Below the pieces are notes generated by a model. That model worked only from the letters and a program-made list of their open reading frames with translations, was not told where the DNA came from and did no database searches. From Sphingomonadaceae bacterium (GTDB lineage Bacteria > Pseudomonadota > Alphaproteobacteria > Sphingomonadales > Sphingomonadaceae): a stretch of DNA of 64,000 nt. The stretch's first letter is position 1. Each line of letters opens with the position of its first letter. A program made the position numbers and the translations under genes. Below are positions 27,908 through 37,484 of this stretch, in pieces. The stretch is from contig JACKLA010000005.1 in the NCBI GenBank assembly GCA_024236155.1, forward strand, positions 61,001 through 125,000, read 5' to 3'.

Positions 27908-28518
27908 GCGACATCGACACTATCATGCGCACCGCGCCGGTTATCCCGGTGATCGTGATCGACGAGGCCGAGCATGCCGTTCCGCTGGCCGAGGCGCTGG
28001 TGGCAGGTGGCTTGCGCGTGCTCGAAGTCACGCTGCGCACCCCGGCTGCGCTCGAGGCGATCAGGGCGATGAAGCAGGTGCCCGGTGCAATTGTCGGTGC
28101 GGGTACGGTGACCAATGAGGAAGAGCTGGAGGATGCCATCGCGGCTGGCAGCGAATTTATCGTTTCGCCGGGCCTGACCGGCACGCTCGGGCGCGCGGCA
28201 ATCCGCCACGGCATCCCCTTCCTGCCTGGCATCGCCAATGCAGGTGACATCATGCGCGGTCTCGACCTCGGCCTGACGCGGTTCAAATTCTTCCCGGCGA
28301 TGGCAGCGGGCGGGCTTCCGGCGCTCAAGGCACTTGCGGCACCCTTCGGGCAGTGCCGCTTCTGCCCAACGGGGGGCATCTCCCCCGGAAACGCCGCCGA
28401 ATGGCTCGCTTTCGACCCGGTGCTCTGCGTCGGCGGAAGCTGGGTCGCGCCGAAGGGTGCGCCGGACAAAGCAGCTATCGAAGCCATGGCACGAGATGCT
28501 ATGGCATTGCGGACATGA
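27904..28518 (+). CDS. eda: KDPG aldolase (KHG/KDPG aldolase)
   Basis: 204 residues with a GTG start overlapping the glk stop (GTGA). Catalytic Glu41 in LEVTLRTP and the Schiff-base Lys128 in RFKFFPA are present, with IVGAGTVTN and FIVSPG in between. It splits KDPG into pyruvate and glyceraldehyde 3-phosphate, completing the Entner-Doudoroff pathway begun by zwf and edd. Its stop overlaps the next gene by four bases (ATGA). Confidence 0.96.
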   Translation: MSDIDTIMRTAPVIPVIVIDEAEHAVPLAEALVAGGLRVLEVTLRTPAALEAIRAMKQVPGAIVGAGTVTNEEELEDAIAAGSEFIVSPGLTGTLGRAAIRHGIPFLPGIANAGDIMRGLDLGLTRFKFFPAMAAGGLPALKALAAPFGQCRFCPTGGISPGNAAEWLAFDPVLCVGGSWVAPKGAPDKAAIEAMARDAMALRT

Positions 28519-31283
28519 CCAGCGTCGCCGACCTCACCACCCGCCTTCAGGAGCTGCACCAGCTCACGCGGCAAACGCCGCTGTTCAACCCGGTCTTCCA
28601 GCTCTCGCTCGACCTCTCGCGCCAGCTCGAAAGCGGCGAACTGACGCTCGACGAGGTCGAGAACCTCGTGCGCGAACTCGAATGTCATTCTCTGACCAGC
28701 CGCGCCGAACGGCTGCGGCGCAACATCGCACCTGTCGACCCGGCAACGAATGACAGCGCGGTTGCCGCACTGTGCACCACGACAGACTTCACACAGTTTC
28801 GCGAGCAGTGGGAGCGCCCCAGCCTGCATGCGGTGTTCACCGCACATCCCACCTTCCTCCTGACCCCGGACCAGGATGAAGCCGTTGCCGCCGCTGCCGG
28901 CACTGGCAGCGAAGCGATGTGCGTTGCCGGAGCCGAACGACCTGCCATCACGCTCACCCATGAACACGACCATGCGATGCGCGCGATTGCCCATGCACAG
29001 GAGGCCCGCGACCGGATCGTCGCTACCGCATTGGGTGAGGCAGCACGCCACTGGCCTGATGAATGGACGCAAGTTTCACCCCTGCCGTTCCGCTTTGCCA
29101 GCTGGGTCGGCTACGACATGGACGGGCGAACCGACATCAAATGGTATGATTCCATTGGTTTCCGCCTGTCCGAAAAAGTCCAGCGACTGGCCCGGTATTG
29201 CGACCGGTTGGCAGCCATCGACACCGGGCATCCACTGCTCGCCGAACTTGCCGCCGCGCGCAACTATGCCCGCGACCGGGCGCGCGATTTCGCCAGCGAC
29301 CTCAGCGATCCCGCCGCGCTGTCGGTTGCCGCGAACCGCCTGACCGCGAACGATCCGCGCAAGCTGCTCAGCCTCGCGCCCTATATTGGCAAGCTCGAGG
29401 CGGAGGCCGTCGGGGCCGATACCGACCACGCTATCGCTCTCAAGACCCTCGCCGCCGCAATGCGCGCCGATGGGCTGGGCATGGGCTGGATCCATTTCCG
29501 GGTGAATTCGAGCCAGCTACACAACGCCATCCGCCGCCGGATCGACCCCGACAATACGCTCGACCTTTCCAGCAAGGGCGCGGTTGCCACACTGCGCGAG
29601 CTGCTCGCAAAGGTGAAGCCGCTGCGATCCAATTTTGCCGCGCTCGCCATCGAAAGCAGCACCGCGATCCGCCAGTTCCTCGCCATGGCGCAGATCCTGC
29701 ACCATATCGATGCCGACGCGCCGATCCGCATGCTGATCGCCGAATGCGAACAGCCCTCCACCATCCTCGCTTCGCTCTATTTCGCCAAGCTGTTCGGGAT
29801 CGAGGACAAGGTCGACGTCTCGCCCCTGTTTGAGACCGAAAGCGCGCTGGAACATGGTGGGCGCTTCCTCGATGCGCTGCTGGCGGAGGAGAGCTACCAG
29901 GACTACGCCCGCCAGCGTGGGCGCCTGTGTATCCAGACCGGTTTTTCCGACGCTGGACGGTTCGTCGGGCAGATACCTGCGAGCCTCGCGATCGAGCGCC
30001 TGCAAGGGCGGCTTGCGCAGGCAATGGCACAGAACGGGCTGAACGATGTCGCGGCGCTGATCTTCAATACCCATGGCGAAAGCATGGGGCGCGGCGCGCA
30101 TCCCGGCGGGTTCGACGACCGGCTGGCATGGCCGCTCAGCCCGTGGGCGCGACGACGTTTTGCGCGCGCGGGTATCCGCCTGGAGCCCGAAGTCAGCTTC
30201 CAGGGCGGCGACGGTTACCTGCACTTCGCGACACCCGAACTGGCGCAGGCAACGCTGACGCGCATTGCGGAGCTCGACCCGTCATCGACCGATGTGGATG
30301 CGCCGACCGACCCGTTCTATCGCCGCACCGACCTCAGCCTCGATTTCTATCGCGCGATCCGCAAGCACCAGCGCCAGCATCTGGAAAGCCAGACCTACAG
30401 CCGCGCGCTGACCGCTTTCGGCCTCGGCCTACTCAATTCGACGGGCAGCCGCGTCTCCCGTCGGCAGAGCGACCTTTCGGCGGACCGTGACATGAATTTG
30501 CGGCAGATCCGCGCGATCCCGCACAATGCCATCCTGCAGCAACTCGGCTATCCCGTGAATGTCATCTCCGGGGTCGGTACCGCTGCGGACGGCAATTACG
30601 AAGACCTGGCCCAGCTGATCAACGAAAGCGAGCGCGGGCGGCAGCTGATCCGGCTGATCCGCGCCTCCAATGCGCTCGCCAGCATCAAGACCGTTGCTGC
30701 CTTCGGCGAGCTGTTCAACAGCGCCTATTGGGCCAGCCGACCTTATCGTGGGACGGAAATGCACTTGTCCGATGCGTGCGAGGTGCTGGCCGAATATCTC
30801 ACCAAGGATGACCGTACAGGCGTGTTCCGGCGCCTCGCATCGCGTCTCAGGGTCGATGCGCTCAAGCTGCACCGCCTGCTCGACCTCGTGCCCGACGAGA
30901 CCCCGCTCGACGGGCGTGAGAATGTGCGTCGCCAGATCGGCGTGTTGCAGGCGCTGCGGCTTGCCCTGCTGCAACACATGTTCATCAAGGCGGTCAGCGT
31001 CCCGGCATTCAGCCGGGCGAACGACATCAGCCGCGACGACGTGCTGGAAATGGTCTTCACCCTGCGGATCGACGACGCGCTGGCGCAGCTGCGCCGAGCC
31101 TATCCGACCAGCTTCCCCCAGCCGGGCGATTTCGCGGTCGACGAGCCGAGCGATTACCCGGACGGCGACAACGAGGGCTACACCGCGATACGGCGCGACT
31201 ACATCGACCCTCTCGAGCGTGCCTACGGCCTCTCGCTCAGGATCGGCACCGCCATTGCCAATGAGTTCGGTGCACACGGGTAG
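28515..31283 (+). CDS. Divergent phosphoenolpyruvate carboxylase family protein
   Basis: 922 residues, the normal PEPC length. VFTAHPT holds the equivalent of E. coli His138, and the C-terminus (SLRIGTAIANEF) resembles PEPC. Other catalytic segments have drifted: the usual GYSDSxKDAG reads GFSDAGRFVG (Lys to Arg, Asp lost), and the HGRGGxxGRGGGP loop is shortened to HGESMGRGAHPGG (first Arg to Glu). The GGDRDGNP motif is replaced by VGYDMDGRTD. It may still carboxylate PEP, but a changed activity is possible. It is coupled to eda by ATGA, so it is made together with the Entner-Doudoroff enzymes. Confidence 0.75.
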   Translation: MTSVADLTTRLQELHQLTRQTPLFNPVFQLSLDLSRQLESGELTLDEVENLVRELECHSLTSRAERLRRNIAPVDPATNDSAVAALCTTTDFTQFREQWERPSLHAVFTAHPTFLLTPDQDEAVAAAAGTGSEAMCVAGAERPAITLTHEHDHAMRAIAHAQEARDRIVATALGEAARHWPDEWTQVSPLPFRFASWVGYDMDGRTDIKWYDSIGFRLSEKVQRLARYCDRLAAIDTGHPLLAELAAARNYARDRARDFASDLSDPAALSVAANRLTANDPRKLLSLAPYIGKLEAEAVGADTDHAIALKTLAAAMRADGLGMGWIHFRVNSSQLHNAIRRRIDPDNTLDLSSKGAVATLRELLAKVKPLRSNFAALAIESSTAIRQFLAMAQILHHIDADAPIRMLIAECEQPSTILASLYFAKLFGIEDKVDVSPLFETESALEHGGRFLDALLAEESYQDYARQRGRLCIQTGFSDAGRFVGQIPASLAIERLQGRLAQAMAQNGLNDVAALIFNTHGESMGRGAHPGGFDDRLAWPLSPWARRRFARAGIRLEPEVSFQGGDGYLHFATPELAQATLTRIAELDPSSTDVDAPTDPFYRRTDLSLDFYRAIRKHQRQHLESQTYSRALTAFGLGLLNSTGSRVSRRQSDLSADRDMNLRQIRAIPHNAILQQLGYPVNVISGVGTAADGNYEDLAQLINESERGRQLIRLIRASNALASIKTVAAFGELFNSAYWASRPYRGTEMHLSDACEVLAEYLTKDDRTGVFRRLASRLRVDALKLHRLLDLVPDETPLDGRENVRRQIGVLQALRLALLQHMFIKAVSVPAFSRANDISRDDVLEMVFTLRIDDALAQLRRAYPTSFPQPGDFAVDEPSDYPDGDNEGYTAIRRDYIDPLERAYGLSLRIGTAIANEFGAHG

Positions 31284-31364
31284 CGGCGGGAGCCCGCGTT
31301 AACTTTTTCGCTGGCGCTGTTTCGCTGCGGGACGCGGCTGTCCGCGTGCTGGAATTATTAGCAA

Positions 31365-32075
31365 ATGCGGCGCATATTGCCCTGCATGAACCCGATGCTC
31401 ACATGGATCGGCGGCGCAACAGCCGCCCTGGTACTGGTCTTCAGCGGCGCTTCGCTCGCCGGGGCCATGATGGAAGACGATTCCGCGACCGAAACGGCAA
31501 AGCTGGACGATGCAATCCCGGTTGACGAGACTGCTGTTGCCGCAGCGGCCGGTCCCGAAATGGCACCCGGCGAAGTGGTCCAGACCATCCCCGCCGCTAC
31601 GCCGAAGGATGAACCCTTCGTCGTCAAGCGCATCCTCGAAATCGACGGCCCGCTGAAATATGGCGACTGGTATTGGGATGACAAGGACGTGCCCGATGGC
31701 CCGATCGTGATGACAGTCGACCTCGATGCGCGGGTGATTTCGGTGTTCAAGGGCGGTTACGAGATCGGCGCAGCTGCCGCATTGCTCGGCACGGACGAGC
31801 ACCCGACGCCAACCGGCACCTTCCCAATCCTGTGGAAGCAGCGGCACAATGTCTCGGAAAAATACAACAACGCGCCGATGCCATGGAGCATGTTCCTGAC
31901 CAAGGATGGCGTTGCGATCCACGGCGGCAGCACGGTCGAGAACGGTTATGCCAGCCACGGCTGCATCGCGATTCCCGACGAACTTGCCAGCCGCATCTTC
32001 GCCATCGCGAAGAAGGGCGACAAGGTCATCATCACCCGGGGTGAAACGCTGGAAATGGGCGGTCAGATTATCTGA
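31365..32075 (+). CDS. L,D-transpeptidase (YkuD domain)
   Basis: 236 residues. An N-terminal signal or anchor helix (LTWIGGATAALVLVFSGASL) precedes an acidic linker and a YkuD catalytic domain with VAIHGGSTVENGYASHGCI, holding the His and the nucleophilic Cys. It should form or cleave 3-3 peptidoglycan cross-links or attach proteins in the periplasm. ATGs at 31365 and 31386 are both possible; neither has a clear ribosome site. A GCGGGAGCCCGC hairpin followed by TTTTT (31286-31307) precedes it and may end the upstream operon. Its stop abuts the convergent tilS stop with no gap. Confidence 0.85.
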   Translation: MRRILPCMNPMLTWIGGATAALVLVFSGASLAGAMMEDDSATETAKLDDAIPVDETAVAAAAGPEMAPGEVVQTIPAATPKDEPFVVKRILEIDGPLKYGDWYWDDKDVPDGPIVMTVDLDARVISVFKGGYEIGAAAALLGTDEHPTPTGTFPILWKQRHNVSEKYNNAPMPWSMFLTKDGVAIHGGSTVENGYASHGCIAIPDELASRIFAIAKKGDKVIITRGETLEMGGQII

Positions 32076-33209
32076 TCAACCGGTCTTGCGGGGCGGTTCG
32101 CGTTGGAAAATCCACGCAGGTTTTCCCTGATATTCGCCCGGCGTCACTAGCACCCCCGCGAAATTGCCGCCCCTATTCCGCTTCAGCTTTTTGACCAGAC
32201 TGCTCGCATCGCTGCGTGAAATCTCGGCATCGAACAGGGTGAAGTAGTAGACCACTTGCTCGATGTCGGCATAGTCGGGCCGCGCCGGTCTGTCCGGACG
32301 GACAAAAACCCATTTCGGATCGGTTGGGTCGATCATCTTCATCAGGGTGACCCGTTCTTCGATCAGGAAATGCTGCAGGGCTCGTTCGGCTTCCGCCAGC
32401 AGCGCGGCGCTGCGGCCCCATCCCTCACGGTCCAGCCAGTCCGTATCCGCCAGATGCTTGCGCAGGCGAGCACGGTCGAAGCGGCTATCCGAATTTGAAG
32501 GATCGGAGACCGGCACCAGCCCGGCTTTCTCCACGATGTCTGCAAGTTCGGCTCGCCGCCAGCCCAACAAGGGTCGGAACGCGACCACTGGCTCGCCGCC
32601 CTCTGGCGCAATGTCGGCAAACGTTCTGATCCCGCGCAGCCCGGACAGGCCGCTGCCGCGATTGAGCCGCATGGTCATCGTTTCGACCTGATCGTCGAGA
32701 TGATGTGCCGTGGCCATCATGTGGATGGGAACTTTGCGATCGAGTGCCCAGCGATACAACGCCGCATACCGCGCACGCCGCGCCTCTTGCTGCAAATTGC
32801 CTGCAGCCAGTTCGACCGTCAGAATATCGTGCGGCACGCTCAGCCGTGCGCAAACCTCAGCGACGAATTCGCATTCCGCGGGCGCCTCGGGGCGCAGGCC
32901 ATGGTCGACGCTTGCCGCAACAATCCTTCCTGGCATCACGGCATGCGCGAGCAACAGCAATGCCAAACTATCCGCCCCGCCGGAAACGGCCAGTCCGATG
33001 CACGCCGCCCCTTCGTGTGCGGGCACAAATCCGGCCAGGTCGGCCCTGAACCGTTCGATCAGCCGGGGATCGAGAGCAGGATCGGCAGGCCTATCAATCG
33101 CAATCGACCTTGCCGAGATTGGCCTGATACTGGTCCGACAACCGGCCCGATGCGACCGCCGGATAGGTCTCGCCGAATTCGGCCAGAGCGATACAGGCGC
33201 GGCGCTCAT
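32076..33209 (-). CDS. tilS: tRNA(Ile)-lysidine synthase
   Basis: 377 residues as drawn. The PP-loop ATP-binding motif AVSGGADSLALLLLAH is present, with VDHGLRPEA, MATAHHLDDQVET and MRLNRGSGLSGL downstream, typical of TilS. It adds lysine to C34 of tRNA-Ile2 and is normally essential. The start is uncertain: the ATG at 33209 overlaps cpoB by 116 bases. No ATG, GTG or TTG exists in frame between the cpoB stop and a GTG at 33026, although the family-like LDPRLIERFRADLAGF lies before that GTG. An ATT near 33105 is a speculative alternative. Confidence 0.9.
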   Translation of the reverse strand: MSAAPVSLWPNSARPIRRSHRAGCRTSIRPISARSIAIDRPADPALDPRLIERFRADLAGFVPAHEGAACIGLAVSGGADSLALLLLAHAVMPGRIVAASVDHGLRPEAPAECEFVAEVCARLSVPHDILTVELAAGNLQQEARRARYAALYRWALDRKVPIHMMATAHHLDDQVETMTMRLNRGSGLSGLRGIRTFADIAPEGGEPVVAFRPLLGWRRAELADIVEKAGLVPVSDPSNSDSRFDRARLRKHLADTDWLDREGWGRSAALLAEAERALQHFLIEERVTLMKMIDPTDPKWVFVRPDRPARPDYADIEQVVYYFTLFDAEISRSDASSLVKKLKRNRGGNFAGVLVTPGEYQGKPAWIFQREPPRKTG

Positions 33210-34026
33210 CCTTCAGCGCGATCATGCTTTCTGCGAGGTAGAGCAGGCTGTCGGGTGCACGCACGGCGTTGCGATCGGACTGGTAATTCTTGAGGAACCA
33301 AGTTGCCGCTTCATTGGGCTTGCCATCGTCGAGATAGGCCCGGCCAAGCAGGTTGCGACCATAGGTCGAGCGCGAGTGATTGGGGTATTTCTCGACGAAC
33401 AGGCTGAGCTGCTGCTGCGCTTCGGGGAAAAAGCCCGCATTCCACAGGCGGAAGCCATAGCTGTATTCGTCGTCGCCCGGATCGTCGGTCTGCGGTTTGG
33501 CAATTTCCTGCACGGCGGCAAGCCGTTCGGGCGAAGGCGATGCCTGTTTCGGCTCCTGCTTCGGTGGGGCGGTTTCTGCCGGTGCGGTGGCGGTCGAACC
33601 GGTCGATCCACCGCTTGCCGTCGATGCCGGGATGCTGCGTTCGGCACCGGCGCCCCCCTCGACAGCGCCAAGCGCATCGAGGCGCGCGCTCAGCTGCGCA
33701 ATCGCATTGGTGTTTTCCTCTGTCTGTGCGGTCAGGCTCGCGATCTGTCCTTCGAGCGCGTCGAGCCGGATCAGGATATCGGTCACCGCAGTGGTCGACG
33801 GGGTTGCCGGGCGCGCGGTGCCTGTTTGCGGCCCGGTAATCTCTGCTTCGAAGAAGCGGCCATCGCCGCCGGGGAAGACCTTGCGCTGCAATGCGCGCAC
33901 TTCACCCTCGACCTTGCGCAGGCGTGCTTCCGTGCCCGAATCCTGTGCCAGTACCGGTGCACTCGCGCCCGCAATTGCTGCGAAGGCGAGGCCTGCGGCG
34001 AATACCCGGCTAGCTCGGCTGGTCAT
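33094..34026 (-). CDS. cpoB: CpoB/YbgF-like cell-division coordinator
   Basis: 310 residues. Signal peptide to about residue 30 (APVLA-QD), then a coiled-coil segment (TEARLRKVEGEVRALQRKV, and later IRLDALEGQIASLTAQTEEN), a Pro/Ser/Thr linker and a C-terminal TPR region (YSYGFRLWNAGFFPEAQQQLSLFVEKYPNH, then NLLGRAYLDDGKPNEAATWFLKNY). This is the CpoB layout, a periplasmic partner of the Tol-Pal system and PBP1B. Usually it sits beside tol-pal; here it lies between rodZ and tilS. GGAGC precedes the ATG at 34026. Confidence 0.87.
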   Translation of the reverse strand: MTSRASRVFAAGLAFAAIAGASAPVLAQDSGTEARLRKVEGEVRALQRKVFPGGDGRFFEAEITGPQTGTARPATPSTTAVTDILIRLDALEGQIASLTAQTEENTNAIAQLSARLDALGAVEGGAGAERSIPASTASGGSTGSTATAPAETAPPKQEPKQASPSPERLAAVQEIAKPQTDDPGDDEYSYGFRLWNAGFFPEAQQQLSLFVEKYPNHSRSTYGRNLLGRAYLDDGKPNEAATWFLKNYQSDRNAVRAPDSLLYLAESMIALKDERRACIALAEFGETYPAVASGRLSDQYQANLGKVDCD

Positions 34027-34174
34027 GGTGGTCTTGCTCCTGTCCTCTATGCGGCAATGCTGTGCGGGCAGAAGCTGGAGGCTTCCACCCGAACGCTCGC
34101 TGAATATCCGTGCGGAAACCTGCCTTAACCATACCGCCTTGTCGAGGCAGGCGCCGCGCAAAACAGTGGAACGC

Positions 34175-35008
34175 CTATTGCGTGCCCGATCCCGTGGCTG
34201 CGGCTGCCGGCTCCGCCGTGCGGGCGCCAAGTGCCTGCGCGCTCACCTGTGCATCGCCAATGGTAACCGGCTGATCGGCCAGCTTGGCAACGGGCTTGCC
34301 GCCGATAGTTATTGCCAGCAGATCAGGCCGCCCGGTGTTGATCCTCGGATCCCGGGCGCTTGCCGGTACGGTGAAGGTCTCGCCTTTCATCAGCTGCTTT
34401 TCGAGCAGGCGCTCGCCATCCTCGTCGGTGAAACGCACCCAGACATTATCGTCGAGCGCTGTGAACACCACCTGGCCTGAAGGTGCGGCAGCGGCCGCTG
34501 GCGCGCGGGTGCCATCGGTCGTTTCCGCCTGCGCAGGGGCGGCCGCCGGTTCCTCGTCTGGCAGGATCGAGCCCGGCCCTGCGCCGGGGAATATCCGGTC
34601 GCCGAAGAAGGCGAGCACGCCAACCACCAGCAACAGCGCGGCGAACGCGCTGAACCACGCGAGGCCGCGCCCGGGAATGCGAGCCGGATCGCCCGGCTCG
34701 AATGTCGAGACTGCCCGCTGTTCCTGCCCGCCGCCTTCGGCCAGGTCCGCGCGAACCATGTCGAGGACCTCGTGTTCGTCGAGGCCCAGCGCACGCGCAT
34801 AGGTGCGCGAGAAGCCGATTGCGTAGGTGCGCGAAGGGAGGTCGGCGAACCGGCCCGCTTCGATCGATTCCAGATGGCGCTGCGGAATGCGCGTTTCTTC
34901 GGCGATCTGTTCGACAGATTTGCCGCTCTTTTCGCGTGCATGGCGCAAGCGATCACCCGCCCGTTCGAGCGGAAGTTCTTCTTCGGTCTGCTCTGTTACG
35001 TCCGACAT
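34175..35008 (-). CDS. rodZ: RodZ-like helix-turn-helix membrane protein
   Basis: 277 residues. The N-terminal HTH_25 domain is visible (GDRLRHAREKSGKSVEQIAEETRI, RHLESIEAGRFADLPSRTYAIGF). Next comes a membrane helix (GLAWFSAFAALLLVVGVLAFF), a Pro/Ala-rich linker and a C-terminal DUF4115 domain (VVFTALDDNVWVRFTDEDGE, LLEKQLMKGETFTVP). This matches RodZ, which links MreB to the membrane in elongasome-driven cell shape. AGGGA precedes the ATG at 35008. The Ala/Thr-rich tail is slightly longer than usual. Confidence 0.87.
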   Translation of the reverse strand: MSDVTEQTEEELPLERAGDRLRHAREKSGKSVEQIAEETRIPQRHLESIEAGRFADLPSRTYAIGFSRTYARALGLDEHEVLDMVRADLAEGGGQEQRAVSTFEPGDPARIPGRGLAWFSAFAALLLVVGVLAFFGDRIFPGAGPGSILPDEEPAAAPAQAETTDGTRAPAAAAAPSGQVVFTALDDNVWVRFTDEDGERLLEKQLMKGETFTVPASARDPRINTGRPDLLAITIGGKPVAKLADQPVTIGDAQVSAQALGARTAEPAAAATGSGTQ

Positions 35009-35144
35009 TACGGTCCCTGGCGACGCCATTCTTGTTTTGCCGCATGAGAAGAGGTCCACGCGCGCCCTGTCAAGCGCAGAATCCTGCGGGTTACAATGAT
35101 TAAGGATGAAGCGGTTTTGCTGCAGGATGAAGTCAGCCGACAAA

Positions 35145-37415
35145 TCAATCGCTGGCGATGCCGCGTTCGTCCGCCCATGCCTTGAGCTCGGCGCGCATAT
35201 TTTCCGGCGGGCTCGACAGCCAATGGTTCATCGCTTCGGTGATTTCCTTGAGATCGACCTGGCGCACCAGTTCCTTGATCGGGCCGACCGAAACCGGTGT
35301 GATCGACAATTTGCGGAAACCCAGACCAAGCAGCGCGAGTGCCTCAAGCTGGCGGCCACCCATCTCGCCGCACACGCTGAGATCGACCGGCTGGCCAACC
35401 GTGGCTTGCGAAATACGCCGCAGGAACCGCAGAGCCCCGGGGCTGAGCCAGTCGTAACGCTCAGCGAGTTTCGGATTGGCCCGGTCCGCCGCGAACAGGA
35501 ACTGGGTCAGGTCGTTGGTCCCGACCGAAAGGAAAGACAGGCGCGGGATCAGCAAGTCGAGCATTTCGGCCAATGCCGGAACTTCGAGCATCGCACCGTA
35601 GCGGATTTCGTCGGGCAGGACGCGCTTTTGCTTGCGGAGGAATTCGAGCTGGTGCTCGAACACTTCCTTCGCCGCATCGAACTCCCATGGTTCGCTGACC
35701 ATCGGGAACATGACGTGCAGCGTCCGCCCCGATGCCGCCTCAAGCAGGGCGCGTGCCTGCGCCTTGAGTAATCCTTCGCGTTCGAGCGCCATGCGCAACG
35801 CGCGCCAGCCCATTGCCGGGTTCTCGTCGAGTTCGGATTCCGCCGAATTGAGATAGGGAACCGCCTTGTCCCCGCCGATATCGACGGTGCGGAACACCAC
35901 GGGCTTGTCGCCCGCTGCGTCGAGCACATCGCGATAGAGCCGCAATTGCCGCTCGCGTTGCGGCAGCGTTGCCGAAACAAGAAACTGGAATTCGGTACGA
36001 AACAGTCCGATCCCATCCGCGCCGACGAGATTGAGGTTGGAAATGTCGTCGCGCAGCCCGGCATTCATCATCACCTGGATGCGCGTGCCGCACCGGGTGA
36101 ACGGCTCGACATCGCGCAGTTCGGCATAGACCGCCTGTTTTTCTTTCGTCTTGGCGAAACGCTGGTCGAAAGCCTCGGCCATGGCCTGTGCCGGACGGAT
36201 GGTGGCAACCGCCTTGTCGCCATCGAGCAGTATCTCGTCGCCCTCGATCACCAGCGTGCGGATACCGCGCGCGCGGCCAAGCACGGGAATACCCATGGCC
36301 CGCGCCACGATCACCACATGCGCGGTGAGCGAGCCTTCCTCAAGGATGACGCCTTTTAGCCGCCGCCGGTCATATTCGAGCAGTTCTGCCGGACCGAGAT
36401 TCTTGGCGATCAGGATGGTGTCGCGCCGCAGGCCCTGCGTCGCCGCAGTACCAAGCTGGCCGGACACGATCCGCAACAACCTGTTCGACAGGTCTTCAAG
36501 ATCGTGCATGCGGTCCGCCAGCAGCGGATCGTCGATCTCGCGCATGCGCATGCGGGTGCGTTGCTGGACCCGCTCAATCGCGGCCTCGGCGGTCAGCCCG
36601 CTGTCGATAGCCTCGTTGATCCGGCGCGACCAACCTTCGTCATAGGCGAACATCTTGTAGGTCTGGAGGACCTCCTCATGTTCGCCGCCCTTGCCGAATT
36701 CGGCCTGCTGGGTCATCCCGTCGATCTGGTCGCGCATGCGGTCGAACGCGCGATAGACGCGCTGGCGCTCGACCTCGATATCGTCTGCCATGACCTGGTC
36801 GATGGTGACACGCGGCTGGTGGAAAACCGCCACCCCCGAGGCCAGGCCCTTGACCAGGGACAGCCCGTCAATCGAGGCCGGCCCCGTCTGCTGCGGCGCC
36901 CGCCCGCCGACCTCTTCCTCGTCGACAAGGTCGTTGTTCGCCAGCAGTTCGGACAGCACCATGGCGGTCGTCTGCAGGGCCTCGATCTCGATGTCTTCGT
37001 AACGGCGCGGATCGACATGCTGGACGCACAGCGTGCCAATCGCACGTTCGCGATAGACAATCGGCACCCCGGCGAAGCTGTGGAACTTGTCTTCCCCCGT
37101 TTCCGGGCGATACTGGAAGTCGGGATGCGCCTTGGCCTCGGCAAGGTTGAGTGTTTCGATCCGGTCGGCAATCGTCCCAGTCAGCCCCTCGCCCAGCGCC
37201 AGCCGGGTGACATGGACCGCTTCCTTGTTGAGGCCGCGCGTAGCAAACAGCTCGAGCATCCCCTCACGCAGGAGATAGATCGAGCACACCTCGCTATCGA
37301 GCGTTTCACCGATGATCTCGACCACGCGATCAAGCTTGCCCTGCGCATGCATGCGCGAGGCCATCACCTCGTGAAGCTGCGTCAGGATCGAACGTGCGGA
37401 GGCTGCGGCGGTCAT
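35145..37415 (-). CDS. ptsP: Phosphoenolpyruvate-protein phosphotransferase PtsP (nitrogen PTS enzyme I)
   Basis: 756 residues. An N-terminal GAF domain (about 20-150, LDSEVCSIYLLREGMLELFATRGL) is followed by the enzyme I domains. The phosphoryl-acceptor His is in EEGSLTAHVVIVARAMGIPVLG, the PEP-binding region has GIGLFRTEFQFLV, and the C-terminal TIM-barrel has SVGTNDLTQFLFAADR and VCGEMGG. The GAF domain distinguishes it from sugar-PTS EI. It phosphorylates NPr, relaying nitrogen or potassium status. It heads the minus-strand run ptsP-rodZ-cpoB-tilS; its N-terminus is 70 bp from a DUF465 gene. Confidence 0.93.
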   Translation of the reverse strand: MTAAASARSILTQLHEVMASRMHAQGKLDRVVEIIGETLDSEVCSIYLLREGMLELFATRGLNKEAVHVTRLALGEGLTGTIADRIETLNLAEAKAHPDFQYRPETGEDKFHSFAGVPIVYRERAIGTLCVQHVDPRRYEDIEIEALQTTAMVLSELLANNDLVDEEEVGGRAPQQTGPASIDGLSLVKGLASGVAVFHQPRVTIDQVMADDIEVERQRVYRAFDRMRDQIDGMTQQAEFGKGGEHEEVLQTYKMFAYDEGWSRRINEAIDSGLTAEAAIERVQQRTRMRMREIDDPLLADRMHDLEDLSNRLLRIVSGQLGTAATQGLRRDTILIAKNLGPAELLEYDRRRLKGVILEEGSLTAHVVIVARAMGIPVLGRARGIRTLVIEGDEILLDGDKAVATIRPAQAMAEAFDQRFAKTKEKQAVYAELRDVEPFTRCGTRIQVMMNAGLRDDISNLNLVGADGIGLFRTEFQFLVSATLPQRERQLRLYRDVLDAAGDKPVVFRTVDIGGDKAVPYLNSAESELDENPAMGWRALRMALEREGLLKAQARALLEAASGRTLHVMFPMVSEPWEFDAAKEVFEHQLEFLRKQKRVLPDEIRYGAMLEVPALAEMLDLLIPRLSFLSVGTNDLTQFLFAADRANPKLAERYDWLSPGALRFLRRISQATVGQPVDLSVCGEMGGRQLEALALLGLGFRKLSITPVSVGPIKELVRQVDLKEITEAMNHWLSSPPENMRAELKAWADERGIASD

Positions 37416-37484
37416 ATCCGCAGCCTATAGCACGACAGGGTAAATTAAAACGCCATTGCGCGCGCAAATCGCGCGAAATGCAGG

